Shown here: one piece after another, positions 38,201 to 46,834 of the stretch
How the letters are laid out: each line of letters opens with the position of its first letter
Position numbering within the stretch: position 1 is the first letter of the stretch
Assembly (NCBI GenBank): GCA_964518335.1
Contig: CAZFDT010000020.1
Coordinates: forward strand, 1-64,000
Length of the DNA: 64,000 bases
Direction of reading: 5' to 3'
From: CAZFDT01 sp964518335
GTDB lineage: Bacteria; Planctomycetota; Phycisphaerae; Phycisphaerales; Phycisphaeraceae
The notes under the pieces: generated by a model
What the model was told of the DNA's origin: nothing
Seen by the model: the letters and a program-made list of their open reading frames with translations, nothing else
Database searches by the model: none
Program-made: the position numbers and the translations under genes

Positions 38201-39835
38201 TCACGGCGACTGGGCGTACACGCGGACGTAGTCCACGTACATATCGACGATGCCGTCGTACTGGGACAGGTCCACGGGCCAGCCGCCGCCGGTGGCGAAG
38301 TTGATGAAGAAGAACAGCGGGCGCGAGCCTGACAGTCGCGCGGTTTTGTGGCGGGTGACCTCGATGTTGTCGCAGTAGTAGATGGTGTCTTCCTCGCCGA
38401 CGAGCACGCCGTAGGTGTGAAACGACTCGTACCAGGTGGCGCGGTTGCCGTCGCCGAGTTCGGTCATTTTGATCTGGCCGTAGAAGCGTGGCTGGGTGTA
38501 ATCCTTGCCGCCGTCGGGGGCCTGGTTCCAGTAATGGCTGGCGATCCAGTAGCCCTTCTGGTTGGGGTGGCCGGGGCCTTCGCCGCCGTAGGCTTCGATG
38601 ATGTCCAGTTCATCGACGGGCTCCTTGAGACCCTTGTAGATGTCCTGGGTCATGATCCAGAAGGCGGGCCAGGTGCCGGGAGCGGACTGGGCGATGAATC
38701 GGCACTCGAAGTAGCAGGGTGCGTTGACGGTGATGCCGGTGCCGTCCATGCGGAGGGCGGAGATGAGGCCGGCGGTCTTTTTGTGCTGATCGGTGCGGAG
38801 GCGGAGGTAGGTGTCGCGTTGTGAGAAGGGCGTGGTCTGTTTGTTCTCGTGGTCGGAGAAGGGGACGGTGGAGAAGTCGCCGCCGCCGGGCTTGTGGGAG
38901 GTGTAGGTAGTGCCCTTGCCGTCGCGGGAGATGGAGAGTTCGGGCTTGTCGAAGTCGTCGAGGAAGACGAGCTTCATGCCCTTGGCCTGCGGGGGCGCTT
39001 CGCGTGGCGCGCCCTGATGCCACGCCACGCCGCCGGCGTTGTACACCATGAGGTAGTAGTTGTTGCGCTTGGCGCCGTGGCTGGCGCTGACGCTGATGGT
39101 GATCGGCCCGCGCGGGAAGCGGTTGGCGGGGAACACGATCGAGCCCTCGCCGGCGTCGTCGAGCTGCACTTGACCGATGGTCTCCATGCGGCCGATGTCG
39201 CCCTCGGGCAGCCACGAACTGATCGTGGCGGTGCGCAGACCCGGGGCGCTGAACTTCAGCGTCGTGTCGCCGCGGATCGTCGAGCCGTACGCCGGCTCGG
39301 TGACGATGACCTGCCCGGCCTTGCGGAACGCCGGGAGCTTGGGGCCCGACACGTGCACCAGTCGCCACTGCGCCGACCACCAGTTCTTGTCGCTGGGCGT
39401 CTTGTCGAGCGAGGCGTCGGGGGGCTGGGCCTGCTTCTCGATGTTGACGAACTTGCCGGTGCCGACGTTGCGCAGCGTGACGAACTGACCGACCGGCTCG
39501 ATGAACCAGCGGGCGCGATCGTCGTCGGCCTTGGCGACCAGCGCCAGGGCGTCGCTGTCGTCGGCCACGCGCAGATAGCCCCCGCTTTTGTGCCGAAGCT
39601 CGAACGAAGCGCCCTGGGGCACAATCGCCCACAGCGACGCGTCATCGTCCGCCTTGCCGCTGTGCACGCCCTCGCGGTTCGCCGCCAGGTGGCGCTCGCC
39701 GATCCACCGGCTCTGGATGCGATGCACCGACACCTCCGCCGCCGCCGCTGTCTGCACGCATGTCGTCATCACACACCACCACAGCACGGTGCAATACCCG
39801 GCCGGCGCGGCTGCCGTCAAACGTTGCATGGTCAT
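38201..39835 (-). CDS. secreted GH16 beta-glucanase with an N-terminal beta-trefoil-like domain
   Basis: 544 residues. A signal peptide (ending TAAAAE) is followed by a trefoil-like domain (HLAANREGVHSG, SGGYLRVADDS, FVTLRNVGTGKFVNIE) and a linker Ig-like domain (about 175-270). The GH16 jelly roll follows, with the catalytic motif E409-LDII-E414 in VDELDIIEAYGG; the extra residue of the motif is the laminarinase/beta-bulge form. It probably cleaves beta-1,3- or mixed-linkage glucans or a marine galactan outside the cell. It is the last gene of a three-gene operon behind a PEP-CTERM gene and a prepilin-like gene, starting 10 bases after the latter. Confidence 0.85.
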   Translation of the reverse strand: MTMQRLTAAAPAGYCTVLWWCVMTTCVQTAAAAEVSVHRIQSRWIGERHLAANREGVHSGKADDDASLWAIVPQGASFELRHKSGGYLRVADDSDALALVAKADDDRARWFIEPVGQFVTLRNVGTGKFVNIEKQAQPPDASLDKTPSDKNWWSAQWRLVHVSGPKLPAFRKAGQVIVTEPAYGSTIRGDTTLKFSAPGLRTATISSWLPEGDIGRMETIGQVQLDDAGEGSIVFPANRFPRGPITISVSASHGAKRNNYYLMVYNAGGVAWHQGAPREAPPQAKGMKLVFLDDFDKPELSISRDGKGTTYTSHKPGGGDFSTVPFSDHENKQTTPFSQRDTYLRLRTDQHKKTAGLISALRMDGTGITVNAPCYFECRFIAQSAPGTWPAFWIMTQDIYKGLKEPVDELDIIEAYGGEGPGHPNQKGYWIASHYWNQAPDGGKDYTQPRFYGQIKMTELGDGNRATWYESFHTYGVLVGEEDTIYYCDNIEVTRHKTARLSGSRPLFFFINFATGGGWPVDLSQYDGIVDMYVDYVRVYAQSP

Positions 39836-39845
39836 GATGGTTCCT

Positions 39846-40610
39846 TCAAGGCGTGCCTTCGACCCAGAAGAGCAGGTCGTTGATGTTGGCCTGACCCTCG
39901 GCGATGGTGAAGGACTTGGCGTGCATGTCGGCCATCATGGCGCCGGTGGTCTTGCCGGGGTGGATGTAGTACACGTAGCCCGCCGACCCGGCGTGGTCCA
40001 TCTGGGGGATGAAGTGGCACGAGGGCCGACCGAGGTTGCCGCTGTTGGTGCGCGTCGCGTCGGTCATGAACAGGAAGCTCGACGGCCGCGGAATGCGGTC
40101 GAGGCGATAGGATCGCCACGAGGTGATCGTGCCGCCGTTGTACGCGCCGCTGGCGCCGGACCAGAAGGTGGGGAAGCGCCAGCGTCGCCAGTCGAGCTGG
40201 GAGTGGTACATGCCGAAGGTGGTCCAGCCGGAGGTGGTGGGCTTGGGGTTGACGGGGCAGCCGAAGACTTTGTCGCCGTTGATGTACCCGGCGTCGGCGG
40301 GGGGCTTGCCGAAGGAGTCGTTGAGGATCGGCCCGGTGAGGAAGTTGCCCCAGGTGTAGATCTGCGACCCCACGCCGGGGAAGTTGATCGCTGCCTCGAG
40401 CATGATCTGTTCGCGGGCGTCGCTGGCATAGGCCGACAACCCGAGGCCGCATTGCCGCTGATTGCTCAGGCACGTCACCGCCTTGGCCTGCAGCCGCGCC
40501 TGGCTCAACGCGGGCAACAGCAGCGAGATCAGCAGGGCGATGATGCTGATGACCACCAGCAACTCCACGAGGGTGAAGCCATGTCGAGTTGTCGAGGGCC
40601 GTGTCATCAT
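39846..40610 (-). CDS. prepilin-type N-terminal methylation domain protein
   Basis: 254 residues. The leader RHGFTLVELLVVISIIALLI is the class III prepilin cleavage and N-methylation site followed by the hydrophobic stem. The globular part has SNQRQCGLGLSAYASDAREQ and a late GAMMADMHAKSFT, as in type II secretion pseudopilin-like proteins that are very numerous in planctomycetes. CGGAGAACC precedes the ATG pair; the second ATG at 40607 is an alternative. It sits in an operon between the PEP-CTERM gene and GH16. Confidence 0.88.
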   Translation of the reverse strand: MMTRPSTTRHGFTLVELLVVISIIALLISLLLPALSQARLQAKAVTCLSNQRQCGLGLSAYASDAREQIMLEAAINFPGVGSQIYTWGNFLTGPILNDSFGKPPADAGYINGDKVFGCPVNPKPTTSGWTTFGMYHSQLDWRRWRFPTFWSGASGAYNGGTITSWRSYRLDRIPRPSSFLFMTDATRTNSGNLGRPSCHFIPQMDHAGSAGYVYYIHPGKTTGAMMADMHAKSFTIAEGQANINDLLFWVEGTP

Positions 40611-40657
40611 GGTTCTCCGTTCGCGCCTCGCCGTCTGCTCAGGCGACCATAGGCCGG

Positions 40658-41377
40658 TCACGCGCGTTTCCGGCGCGGGCCCATCAACAGTCCGCCGAGG
40701 GTCAGCAGCGCCAGCGACGCCGGCTCGGGGATGGTGTCAAACGTGAAGCCCGACAGACCCAGGCCGTCGACGATGCGGAACTGATCGCCCGCCTGCAGCC
40801 CGGCGATCTCGAAGAAGACGAAGTTGTTGCCCTGCGCGTTGCCGCCGTAGTTGAGCGTGAAGCTGGTGAACGAACTGGTGGGCGAGCTGATGGCCGGATC
40901 GGACGCACGGTCGCCGGCGGTCGAGCTGACGTCGAAGAGCATGCCCAAGCGAAGCAGGCTGGGCACGCCGGCGCCGAAGGTGATCGTGGCGGAGTAGTTG
41001 TCGGAGAGGAAGCCGGTGGTGTAGGTGGTGCCGACGACGGTGAAGAGCGTGTCAGTGGTCTTGAGGTATCGGTTGCCGGTGCGGGCGATGCTGGTGACGT
41101 AGGTGGGCAGGCTGGTCTTCTCGTAGGTATCTGAGTTGCGATAACCGCTGCTGACGGGGTTCTGCTCGAACGCGTAGAACTTGTAGCCGTCGGTCCCAAC
41201 GCGGCCGACGACCGGGGCAGTGAGGGTGGGGGCTTCGTTGACCACGATGGGGTCGAGCTTGGTGTTGGCGTCGGGGCCGTCGGTGTTGATGATGGTGATG
41301 GTCGCGGCGGGGGCAGACTGGCCAAGCCAGGCCACAGCGAGGCAAAGGGTCAGAGCCGTCACGAATCGGAGTTTCAT
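40658..41377 (-). CDS. PEP-CTERM protein
   Basis: 239 residues: a signal peptide (TALTLCLAVAWLGQSAPAA), a beta-rich body with Thr/Ser/Asn-rich strands (TITFGAGVPSLLRLGMLFDV, SFTLNYGGNAQGNNFVFFEI), and the sorting signal IPEPASLALLTLGGLLMG with an Arg/Lys end. No enzyme motif is seen; it is probably an adhesin or carbohydrate-binding surface protein. It is the first gene of the operon with the prepilin-like and GH16 genes, with operator copy A about 90-155 bases upstream. Confidence 0.82.
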   Translation of the reverse strand: MKLRFVTALTLCLAVAWLGQSAPAATITIINTDGPDANTKLDPIVVNEAPTLTAPVVGRVGTDGYKFYAFEQNPVSSGYRNSDTYEKTSLPTYVTSIARTGNRYLKTTDTLFTVVGTTYTTGFLSDNYSATITFGAGVPSLLRLGMLFDVSSTAGDRASDPAISSPTSSFTSFTLNYGGNAQGNNFVFFEIAGLQAGDQFRIVDGLGLSGFTFDTIPEPASLALLTLGGLLMGPRRKRA

Positions 41378-41465
41378 CGGATTTCCTCTTTCAAATTGGC
41401 TGCTTCACAGGACATGATTCATCACAGTGCTTCGCGGAGCGAAAACCTCAATTTCAGCCCACGTA

Positions 41466-41533
41466 ATAGAACGGTACTTCACCAGTCGCATTAGTCAAGA
41501 CACGTTTTTGTCGCCATGTTTTTGCAATTTGTC
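41466..41533. promoter_or_regulatory. operator element, copy A
   Basis: 68 bp matching 42564-42631 without gaps at 53 positions. It includes the core ATTAGTCAA, ACGTTTTTGTCG and TTTTTGCAATTTG. Two TTTTTG boxes repeat with a 14-bp period, as in direct-repeat sites of AraC-type domains. It is upstream of the PEP-CTERM/prepilin/GH16 operon. Confidence 0.65.
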
Positions 41534-41617
41534 TAAAGTCCGAAGGGCCGTCCACGTCCGTTCGACGCCCCGTTCGCCCCGCCTGGCAAGATCGAGGCCG
41601 TTCGGCGTGGTGGAGCG

Positions 41618-42484
41618 TCACGCACGGCGGCGAATGCACATCACCGACACACCCAGCGCCAGCAGCGCCAGCGACGCCGGCTCGGGGATCACCGCGGTGT
41701 AGAAGTTGTCAGCGACTTCGCTGCCGGTGAGCACGTCGTTGTAAACGCGAAAGAGACCGATCTTGCCGTCGAAGGGGACGAACTGGTTGGTATGCCAGTC
41801 GGTGACGGCCCCGGTGCTGCTGCCGCCGCCGAGATTGTTCCCGAGGATACCGAGCCCCGCGTCCTCAGCACCGGCAAAATTGGCTCTGTTTCCCGTGCCG
41901 GTCGCGATGGAAGGGTCGGCGGATGTGACGGGGTTGACGTACATCACCACCTGACCACTCGAGGGCACGGTGACGACGACCTGGATGAAGTCGGCAATGT
42001 CGCCGGCGGTGAGGGTGCGGGTGATGATGTTGGCCGCCGGCGGGGCCAGGTGGGTCGAATCGTTCTTAACCGCGAATTTGAGGTCAGCGTTCCACAACGT
42101 GATCGACAGTCCCTGCGAGCTGCCGCCGGTCTCGAAAATCACCTGTTTTCCACCGGTCAGGCTGTCGGGTTTGATCCAGACCTCGAAGCTCGCGTCGGTT
42201 CCGAGGCCGTTGAACGCCGTGCCGGTGAACCCGCCGCCGGTGAGGTCGTAGGCGGTGGCGATGTTGGTTAGGGTCGAACCGCTCGCGCCCAGGCTGACCG
42301 ACCCCGAGGCGGTCCAGACGCGGGAGGTGTCGCTTCCGGGCGTGCTGGAGGTCCAGGTCGAGGCGGTCTGGCTGTCGCCGTCGTAGTTGAACACGAGCTG
42401 GTCCGTGACCACGTCGGCGTTCGCCACGACCGTCATCAATGCGGATACGGCCACAGTCAGTGTGGTGACAAGGCGAGATTTCAT
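41618..42484 (-). CDS. LamG-like PEP-CTERM protein
   Basis: 288 residues: a signal peptide (LTVAVSALMTVVANA), a concanavalin-like/LamG fold with TDASFEVWIKPDSL, GKQVIFETGG, VVVTVPSSGQVVMYVN and FVPFDGKIGLFRVYNDVL, and the end IPEPASLALLALGVSVM plus an Arg tail. LamG folds of this kind bind glycans. The ATG at 42484 follows an AGGAGG-type site (GGAGGACC); upstream in-frame codons are not needed. It is divergent from the XylR-type regulator, with operator B between them. Confidence 0.85.
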   Translation of the reverse strand: MKSRLVTTLTVAVSALMTVVANADVVTDQLVFNYDGDSQTASTWTSSTPGSDTSRVWTASGSVSLGASGSTLTNIATAYDLTGGGFTGTAFNGLGTDASFEVWIKPDSLTGGKQVIFETGGSSQGLSITLWNADLKFAVKNDSTHLAPPAANIITRTLTAGDIADFIQVVVTVPSSGQVVMYVNPVTSADPSIATGTGNRANFAGAEDAGLGILGNNLGGGSSTGAVTDWHTNQFVPFDGKIGLFRVYNDVLTGSEVADNFYTAVIPEPASLALLALGVSVMCIRRRA

Positions 42485-42563
42485 TGCAGGTCCTCCTTGG
42501 GTACAGTCAAGACGATGGCACACGGGTGCGACAATGACGACGAACTGACGATCCGTTCGACCT

Positions 42564-42631
42564 ATAGAAAGGTACTTGACAGACTGGATTAGTCAATATA
42601 CGTTTTTGTCGGCCGATTTTTGCAATTTGAC
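42564..42631. promoter_or_regulatory. operator element, copy B
   Basis: Second copy of the 68-bp element, between the LamG/PEP-CTERM gene and the XylR-type gene and ending 22 bases before the regulator start. It has the same paired TTTTTG boxes. In the minus direction TTGACT is formed within it, a possible -35 element for the LamG gene. Its position suggests control of both divergent genes, including the regulator itself. Confidence 0.65.
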
Positions 42632-42653
42632 CAGGCGGGCACGGATAACGGAT

Positions 42654-43778
42654 ATGCGGGTACTGATCGTCGCTGATTATACCGAGGCGTACAACCGCCG
42701 GATCATTGCCGGGGTGGCCGATTACGCTGCGAAGCGTGACTGGGAGATCGATCAGCTCAGGCCCAACGAGCAGTGCAACGTGGCGGCGGACGTGGAAGCG
42801 TCCGGCGCCCAGGCCTTGCTGCTGGGCACGCACCTGCGGGAGACCGACCCCTTCTTCGCCCGTCGTCTGCTGCCGACCGTCGGCTGGTCGGCGACGCTGG
42901 CGGAGGTGAACTGGCCCCGCGTGCTGCCCGACGACCTGATGGTGGGCCAGAGCGTGGCCGACCATTTCCTCTCGCTGGGGCTGAAGCATTTTGCATTCTA
43001 TACCGACCTGACCGGCATCTGGGTCGATCGTCGGCGGGACGGGTTTGTCACGCGGCTGGACAGTGCCGGCCACGCCGCGACCGTCTGTTACCTGGGCCAC
43101 CCCGCCACCGACGCCGACGACGTGGTCGCCTGGCTGCGCGGTCTGCCCCGACCGGTCGGGCTGATGCTCGTCCACGACGGCGCGGCGATCAAGGTGATGA
43201 CCGCCTGTCGCCGGCTGGGGCTGCGCGTCCCGCAGGATGTGGCTGTGGTGGGCGTCAACGACGACGACGCGGCGGTGGAGGTGGTCACGCCGCCGCTGAG
43301 CACGGTCCCGTTGCAGGGCCAGCAGATCGGGTACGAAGCCGCGGCGCTGCTGGATGACATCATCCACCGCCAGACGCGTCGGCCGTGGTCGGTGCTCGTG
43401 CCGCCGGGCGAGTTGATCGCGCGCGGGTCCAGCGACATTGTGGGCCAGATGAACGACGAGGTGGGCACGGCGGTGCGGTACATCCGCGACCATTTGGCCG
43501 ACGGCGTCGAGACCAAGCACGTGGTGTCGCACATCGGCGTGTGCCGGACCACGCTCAACGCCAAGTTCGTCGCCGCGCTGGGCCGCAGCGTCTCCGCCGA
43601 AATCCGCCGCACCCGCATCGAGCAGTGCCGCCGCCTGCTGAGCACCACCGACTGGCCCATGCCCCAGATCGCCAGCGAAACAGGCTTCTCCTCCGCGCGA
43701 CAGCTCAGCTTCACCTTCCACCGCGAAGTGGGCATGACCCCCACGCGCTACCGCGACCAGTTCAAGGCGACGGTGTGA
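42654..43778 (+). CDS. XylR-type regulator (periplasmic-binding fold plus AraC HTH)
   Basis: 374 residues. Residues 1-265 form a LacI-like sugar-sensing domain (MRVLIVADYTEAYNRRIIAG, DDLMVGQSVADHFLSLG, VGVNDDDAAVEVVTPPLS). About 270-374 is an AraC-type double HTH (VVSHIGVCRTTLNAKFVAAL, PQIASETGFSSARQLSFTFH). This is the architecture of E. coli XylR. It binds direct-repeat sites and responds to a sugar, perhaps an oligosaccharide breakdown product here. The neighbouring operators A and B are the obvious candidate sites. Confidence 0.9.
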   Translation: MRVLIVADYTEAYNRRIIAGVADYAAKRDWEIDQLRPNEQCNVAADVEASGAQALLLGTHLRETDPFFARRLLPTVGWSATLAEVNWPRVLPDDLMVGQSVADHFLSLGLKHFAFYTDLTGIWVDRRRDGFVTRLDSAGHAATVCYLGHPATDADDVVAWLRGLPRPVGLMLVHDGAAIKVMTACRRLGLRVPQDVAVVGVNDDDAAVEVVTPPLSTVPLQGQQIGYEAAALLDDIIHRQTRRPWSVLVPPGELIARGSSDIVGQMNDEVGTAVRYIRDHLADGVETKHVVSHIGVCRTTLNAKFVAALGRSVSAEIRRTRIEQCRRLLSTTDWPMPQIASETGFSSARQLSFTFHREVGMTPTRYRDQFKATV

Positions 43779-43848
43779 GCGCCCTAGCCAAAGCCCGGCA
43801 GGCCCATGCTGGACGTGCCGCTCGCTTGCGGCGAGGTCCCGCGACCCG

Positions 43849-43950
43849 CTATCCCGCCGCCGCGAGGGCAATCACCAGCAGCAGCGCCACGAGCGTGGGA
43901 ATCATCGCCGCCCGATCTCGACGCCGCCGCCACATGTCTGGTTTGGACAT
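43849..43950 (-). CDS. possible 33-residue membrane peptide
   Basis: A short frame with GGTGGAGA seven bases before the ATG. It encodes a basic head (SKPDMWRRRRDRA) and one hydrophobic helix (MIPTLVALLLVIALAAAG) that ends at the stop. It lies between the SDR gene and the convergent regulator. Small tail-anchored peptides of this kind are often missed. There is no comparison to confirm it. Confidence 0.35.
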   Translation of the reverse strand: MSKPDMWRRRRDRAAMIPTLVALLLVIALAAAG

Positions 43951-44042
43951 GGCGCATCTCCACCTGACTGACGCACCAGGATTGGACGTGTCCAACCGTC
44001 CGCGGTTCCCGCCAGGCGTGCCGGGCCAGCGCCCCCGCGGCG

Positions 44043-44774
44043 TCACGTCGCCAGGAAGCCGCCGTCCACGGGGAGGGTGGCGCCGTGGATCATGTCGGCG
44101 CGATCGGAGAGGAGGTAGGCCACGGCATGGGCGACGTCGCGCGGCTGGGCGAATCGGCCCAGTGGAATCTTCGCCAGCATCGGGTCGCGCTTGGCGGGAT
44201 CGCCCCAGGCCATCTCCGCCATCGGCGTCAGCGTCACCGTCGGGTTCACCGCGTTGACCCGGATGTTGTGCGGCCCCAGCTCCAGCGCCATCACCCGCGT
44301 CAACTGGTCCAGTGCGCCTTTGGACGCGCAGTAGGCCGCGTGGTCGGTCAGCGCGACCATCGACGCCTGGCTGGACACGTTGACGATCGCGCCGCCGCCG
44401 CCGCGATCGATCATACCGCGGGCCACGACCTGGGTGACGATCATCGCCGCGCGCACGTTCACCGCGATCGTGCGGTCGAAGGCTTCGACGGTGGTCTGCA
44501 TGAGCGGCTGGGGGATCGAGATGCCGGCGTTGTTCACGAGCAGGTCGATGTCGCCGGCGTCGCGTGCCGCGTCGCGTACGGCGTCGGCGTCGGCGAGGTC
44601 GGCGACGATCGTGCGGCAGCCGATGGCCTGGCGCAACTCGTCGAGGTCCGCGGCGGTGCGGCTGATCGCCACCACCTGCGCCCCGCACGAGGCCAGGAAC
44701 GCGGCGATCTCCCGCCCGATCCCCTTGCCCGCGCCGGTGACCAGCGCCCGCTTGCCGTCGAACTTGATTTGCAT
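44043..44774 (-). CDS. short-chain dehydrogenase, L-xylulose reductase-like
   Basis: 243-residue SDR with TGAGKGIGREI, NNAGISIPQPL, and the Ser...Tyr-Cys-Ala-Ser-Lys site (NVSSQASM, YCASKGALDQL). The short length and the VNPTVTLTPMAE block match dicarbonyl/L-xylulose reductase (DCXR) enzymes, which interconvert L-xylulose and xylitol. It begins 2 bases after the stop of the xylitol dehydrogenase gene, so the two are coupled and probably act in sequence. Confidence 0.8.
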   Translation of the reverse strand: MQIKFDGKRALVTGAGKGIGREIAAFLASCGAQVVAISRTAADLDELRQAIGCRTIVADLADADAVRDAARDAGDIDLLVNNAGISIPQPLMQTTVEAFDRTIAVNVRAAMIVTQVVARGMIDRGGGGAIVNVSSQASMVALTDHAAYCASKGALDQLTRVMALELGPHNIRVNAVNPTVTLTPMAEMAWGDPAKRDPMLAKIPLGRFAQPRDVAHAVAYLLSDRADMIHGATLPVDGGFLAT

Positions 44775-44776
44775 GG

Positions 44777-45820
44777 TTACGCCTCCAGCACGATCTGGGC
44801 CTTGATCGACGTCGGGGGCATGGCGCAGGCGAAGTCGAACGCCTCGACGCTCTGGGCGAACGCGAAGGTGTCGGTGATGAGCGGCCTCACGTCGATCTGG
44901 CCGCTGCCCATCAGGGCCAGGGCGCGGTCGTACACGTGGGCGTAGCGGAAGACGTGCTCGACGCGCGCTTCCTTGATCTGGCCGGCGACGACGTCGTAGG
45001 CGATGGGTTCGCCGGGCATGCCCACGTACACCACGCACCCCGCCGGTCGCAGCACGTCGAAGACCTGGGCCGCGGCCTTGGCGTTGCCGCTGCACTCGAA
45101 CACCACGTCCACGCCCCAGCCGGCGGTGTGCTCGTCCACCACGGCGCGGACCTGCTGCTTCGTGACGTTGATCGGGACGATCGCGCCCAGCGTCGCGGCC
45201 TTGTCGAGCTTGGGCTGCACCGCGTCGCTGATGAGCACCTTGGCGCAGCCCCCGGCCAGGGCGGACAGCGCGGTGACCAGCCCGATCGGGCCGGCGCCGA
45301 TCACCAGGGCCACGTCACCCGGGCGAATCTTCGCCTTGCTGGCGGCATGCATGCCCACGGCCAGAGGCTCGACCATCGCCCCCTCGGCGAAGCTGACGTT
45401 GTCCGGCAGCTTGAACGTGAACGCCGCCGGGTGAACCACCTGCGGACGCAGCACGCCATGCACCGGGGGCGTCGCCCAGAACCGCACCGCCGGGTCCAGG
45501 TTGTACAGGCCCAGCCGCGTCGCCCGACTGTTGGGATCGGGAATGCCCGGCTCCATGCACACGCGGTCGCCCACCGCGAGCTGATCGACCTGCGCCCCGA
45601 CCTCGACGATCGTGCCCGACGCCTCGTGGCCCAGGATCATGGGATCGCGCATCACGAACGGGCCGATGCGCCCGTGCTGGTAGTAATGCACGTCGCTGCC
45701 GCAGATGCCCACGGTGTGGATGGCGATGCGCACGTCGTGCGGACCCAGCGCCTCAGACAGGGCGATATGGCGAACACTGAGCTTCAAGTCCGGCTCGAGA
45801 ACCAGCGCCTCGGTGTTCAT
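44777..45820 (-). CDS. xylitol dehydrogenase (zinc MDR, NAD-dependent)
   Basis: 347 residues of the medium-chain dehydrogenase family. Catalytic zinc ligands are in GICGSDVHYY (Cys) and LGHEASG (His-Glu), and the NAD fold is VIGAGPIGLVTALSAL. The usual four-Cys structural zinc loop is replaced by PGIPDPNSRATRLGLYN, a form known from bacterial xylitol dehydrogenases. Relatives with PDPNSR plus FWATPP and HGVLRP are xylitol/D-xylulose enzymes. With the coupled SDR it could convert L-xylulose to xylitol to D-xylulose. Confidence 0.85.
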   Translation of the reverse strand: MNTEALVLEPDLKLSVRHIALSEALGPHDVRIAIHTVGICGSDVHYYQHGRIGPFVMRDPMILGHEASGTIVEVGAQVDQLAVGDRVCMEPGIPDPNSRATRLGLYNLDPAVRFWATPPVHGVLRPQVVHPAAFTFKLPDNVSFAEGAMVEPLAVGMHAASKAKIRPGDVALVIGAGPIGLVTALSALAGGCAKVLISDAVQPKLDKAATLGAIVPINVTKQQVRAVVDEHTAGWGVDVVFECSGNAKAAAQVFDVLRPAGCVVYVGMPGEPIAYDVVAGQIKEARVEHVFRYAHVYDRALALMGSGQIDVRPLITDTFAFAQSVEAFDFACAMPPTSIKAQIVLEA

Positions 45821-46012
45821 GGGCGGACGCTCCCTTGGTGTCGCACATGCCCGGCCCGCGGGCAACAGCAGCGGACCTGGCCGCGCCGGCCAGTATCGGT
45901 GCGAGGGCGCGTCGGGTCAAGAACGACGGGCGGCCGCGGGGCGGAATCGTCAATCGGGCGCGGGCAGGCTAGACTTGTCGGCGTGCAGTCCCCGTACTGA
46001 ACGGACCCGGCG

Positions 46013-46711
46013 ATGCAAATCCTGCTGATCGAAGACAGCCCGAAGATGGCGGTGGCGACGCAGCGCGGGCTGGCGGAGCACGGGTATCAGGCGACGGTCT
46101 GTCACAGCGGGCGCGAGGGCGAGGAACTGGCGGCGAGCGAGCCGTTTGCCCTGGTGATCCTGGACCTGATGCTGCCGGACCACGACGGGGTGGACCTGTG
46201 CCGCAACCTGCGTCGGCGTGGGTGCAAGACGCCGGTGCTGATGCTCACCGCCCTGTCGAGCACGAAGGACAAGGTCGAGGGCCTCAACGCCGGCGCCGAC
46301 GACTATCTGACCAAGCCGTTCGAGTTCGAGGAGCTGCTGGCGCGGGTGCGGGCGCTTTTGCGTCGGGGCACGGAGACCGAGTCGGCGGTGCTGCGCTACG
46401 CCGACGTGGAGCTGGACCTGGTCAAGCGCACGGTGACGCGCGCGGGCCAGAGCGTGAGCCTGACGCACAAGGAGTTCACGTTCCTGGAGTACCTGATGCG
46501 TCACCCCGACCGGGTGCTCAGTCGGGCGATGATCGGGTCGAACGTGTGGGACATGAACTTCGACGCGTTCAGCAACGTGATCGACGTGTACGTGTCGAAC
46601 CTGAGGCGGAAGCTGGACAAGCCGTTCGACGCGCCGCTGCTGCACACGGTGGTGGGCGCCGGCTACGTGTTCAGCCAGACGCCCCCCGGCGAAGTGGGCG
46701 CGGCGGTGTAA
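46013..46711 (+). CDS. OmpR-family response regulator
   Basis: 232 residues. A receiver domain with the acidic pair in LIEDS, the phosphoacceptor Asp in LVILDLMLPDHDG and Lys in DDYLTKPFEF is followed by a winged-helix DNA-binding domain (SLTHKEFTFLEYLMRHPDRVL, VIDVYVSNLRRKLD, VVGAGYVF). The paired kinase gene follows after 123 bases. The closest style is CusR/QseB-type regulators of envelope or metal stress; the signal is unknown. Confidence 0.95.
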   Translation: MQILLIEDSPKMAVATQRGLAEHGYQATVCHSGREGEELAASEPFALVILDLMLPDHDGVDLCRNLRRRGCKTPVLMLTALSSTKDKVEGLNAGADDYLTKPFEFEELLARVRALLRRGTETESAVLRYADVELDLVKRTVTRAGQSVSLTHKEFTFLEYLMRHPDRVLSRAMIGSNVWDMNFDAFSNVIDVYVSNLRRKLDKPFDAPLLHTVVGAGYVFSQTPPGEVGAAV

Positions 46712-46834
46712 AGGGCGGCCACGCCGGACCTGAGTCCCTTGCCAGGGGCGAAGGTCCGGATTCGGCAGGCGTCGCCCGATCCGGGTCTTCGAGGACTTAG
46801 ACCCGGCGTGGAAACCGACTGCTTTCGACATGCC

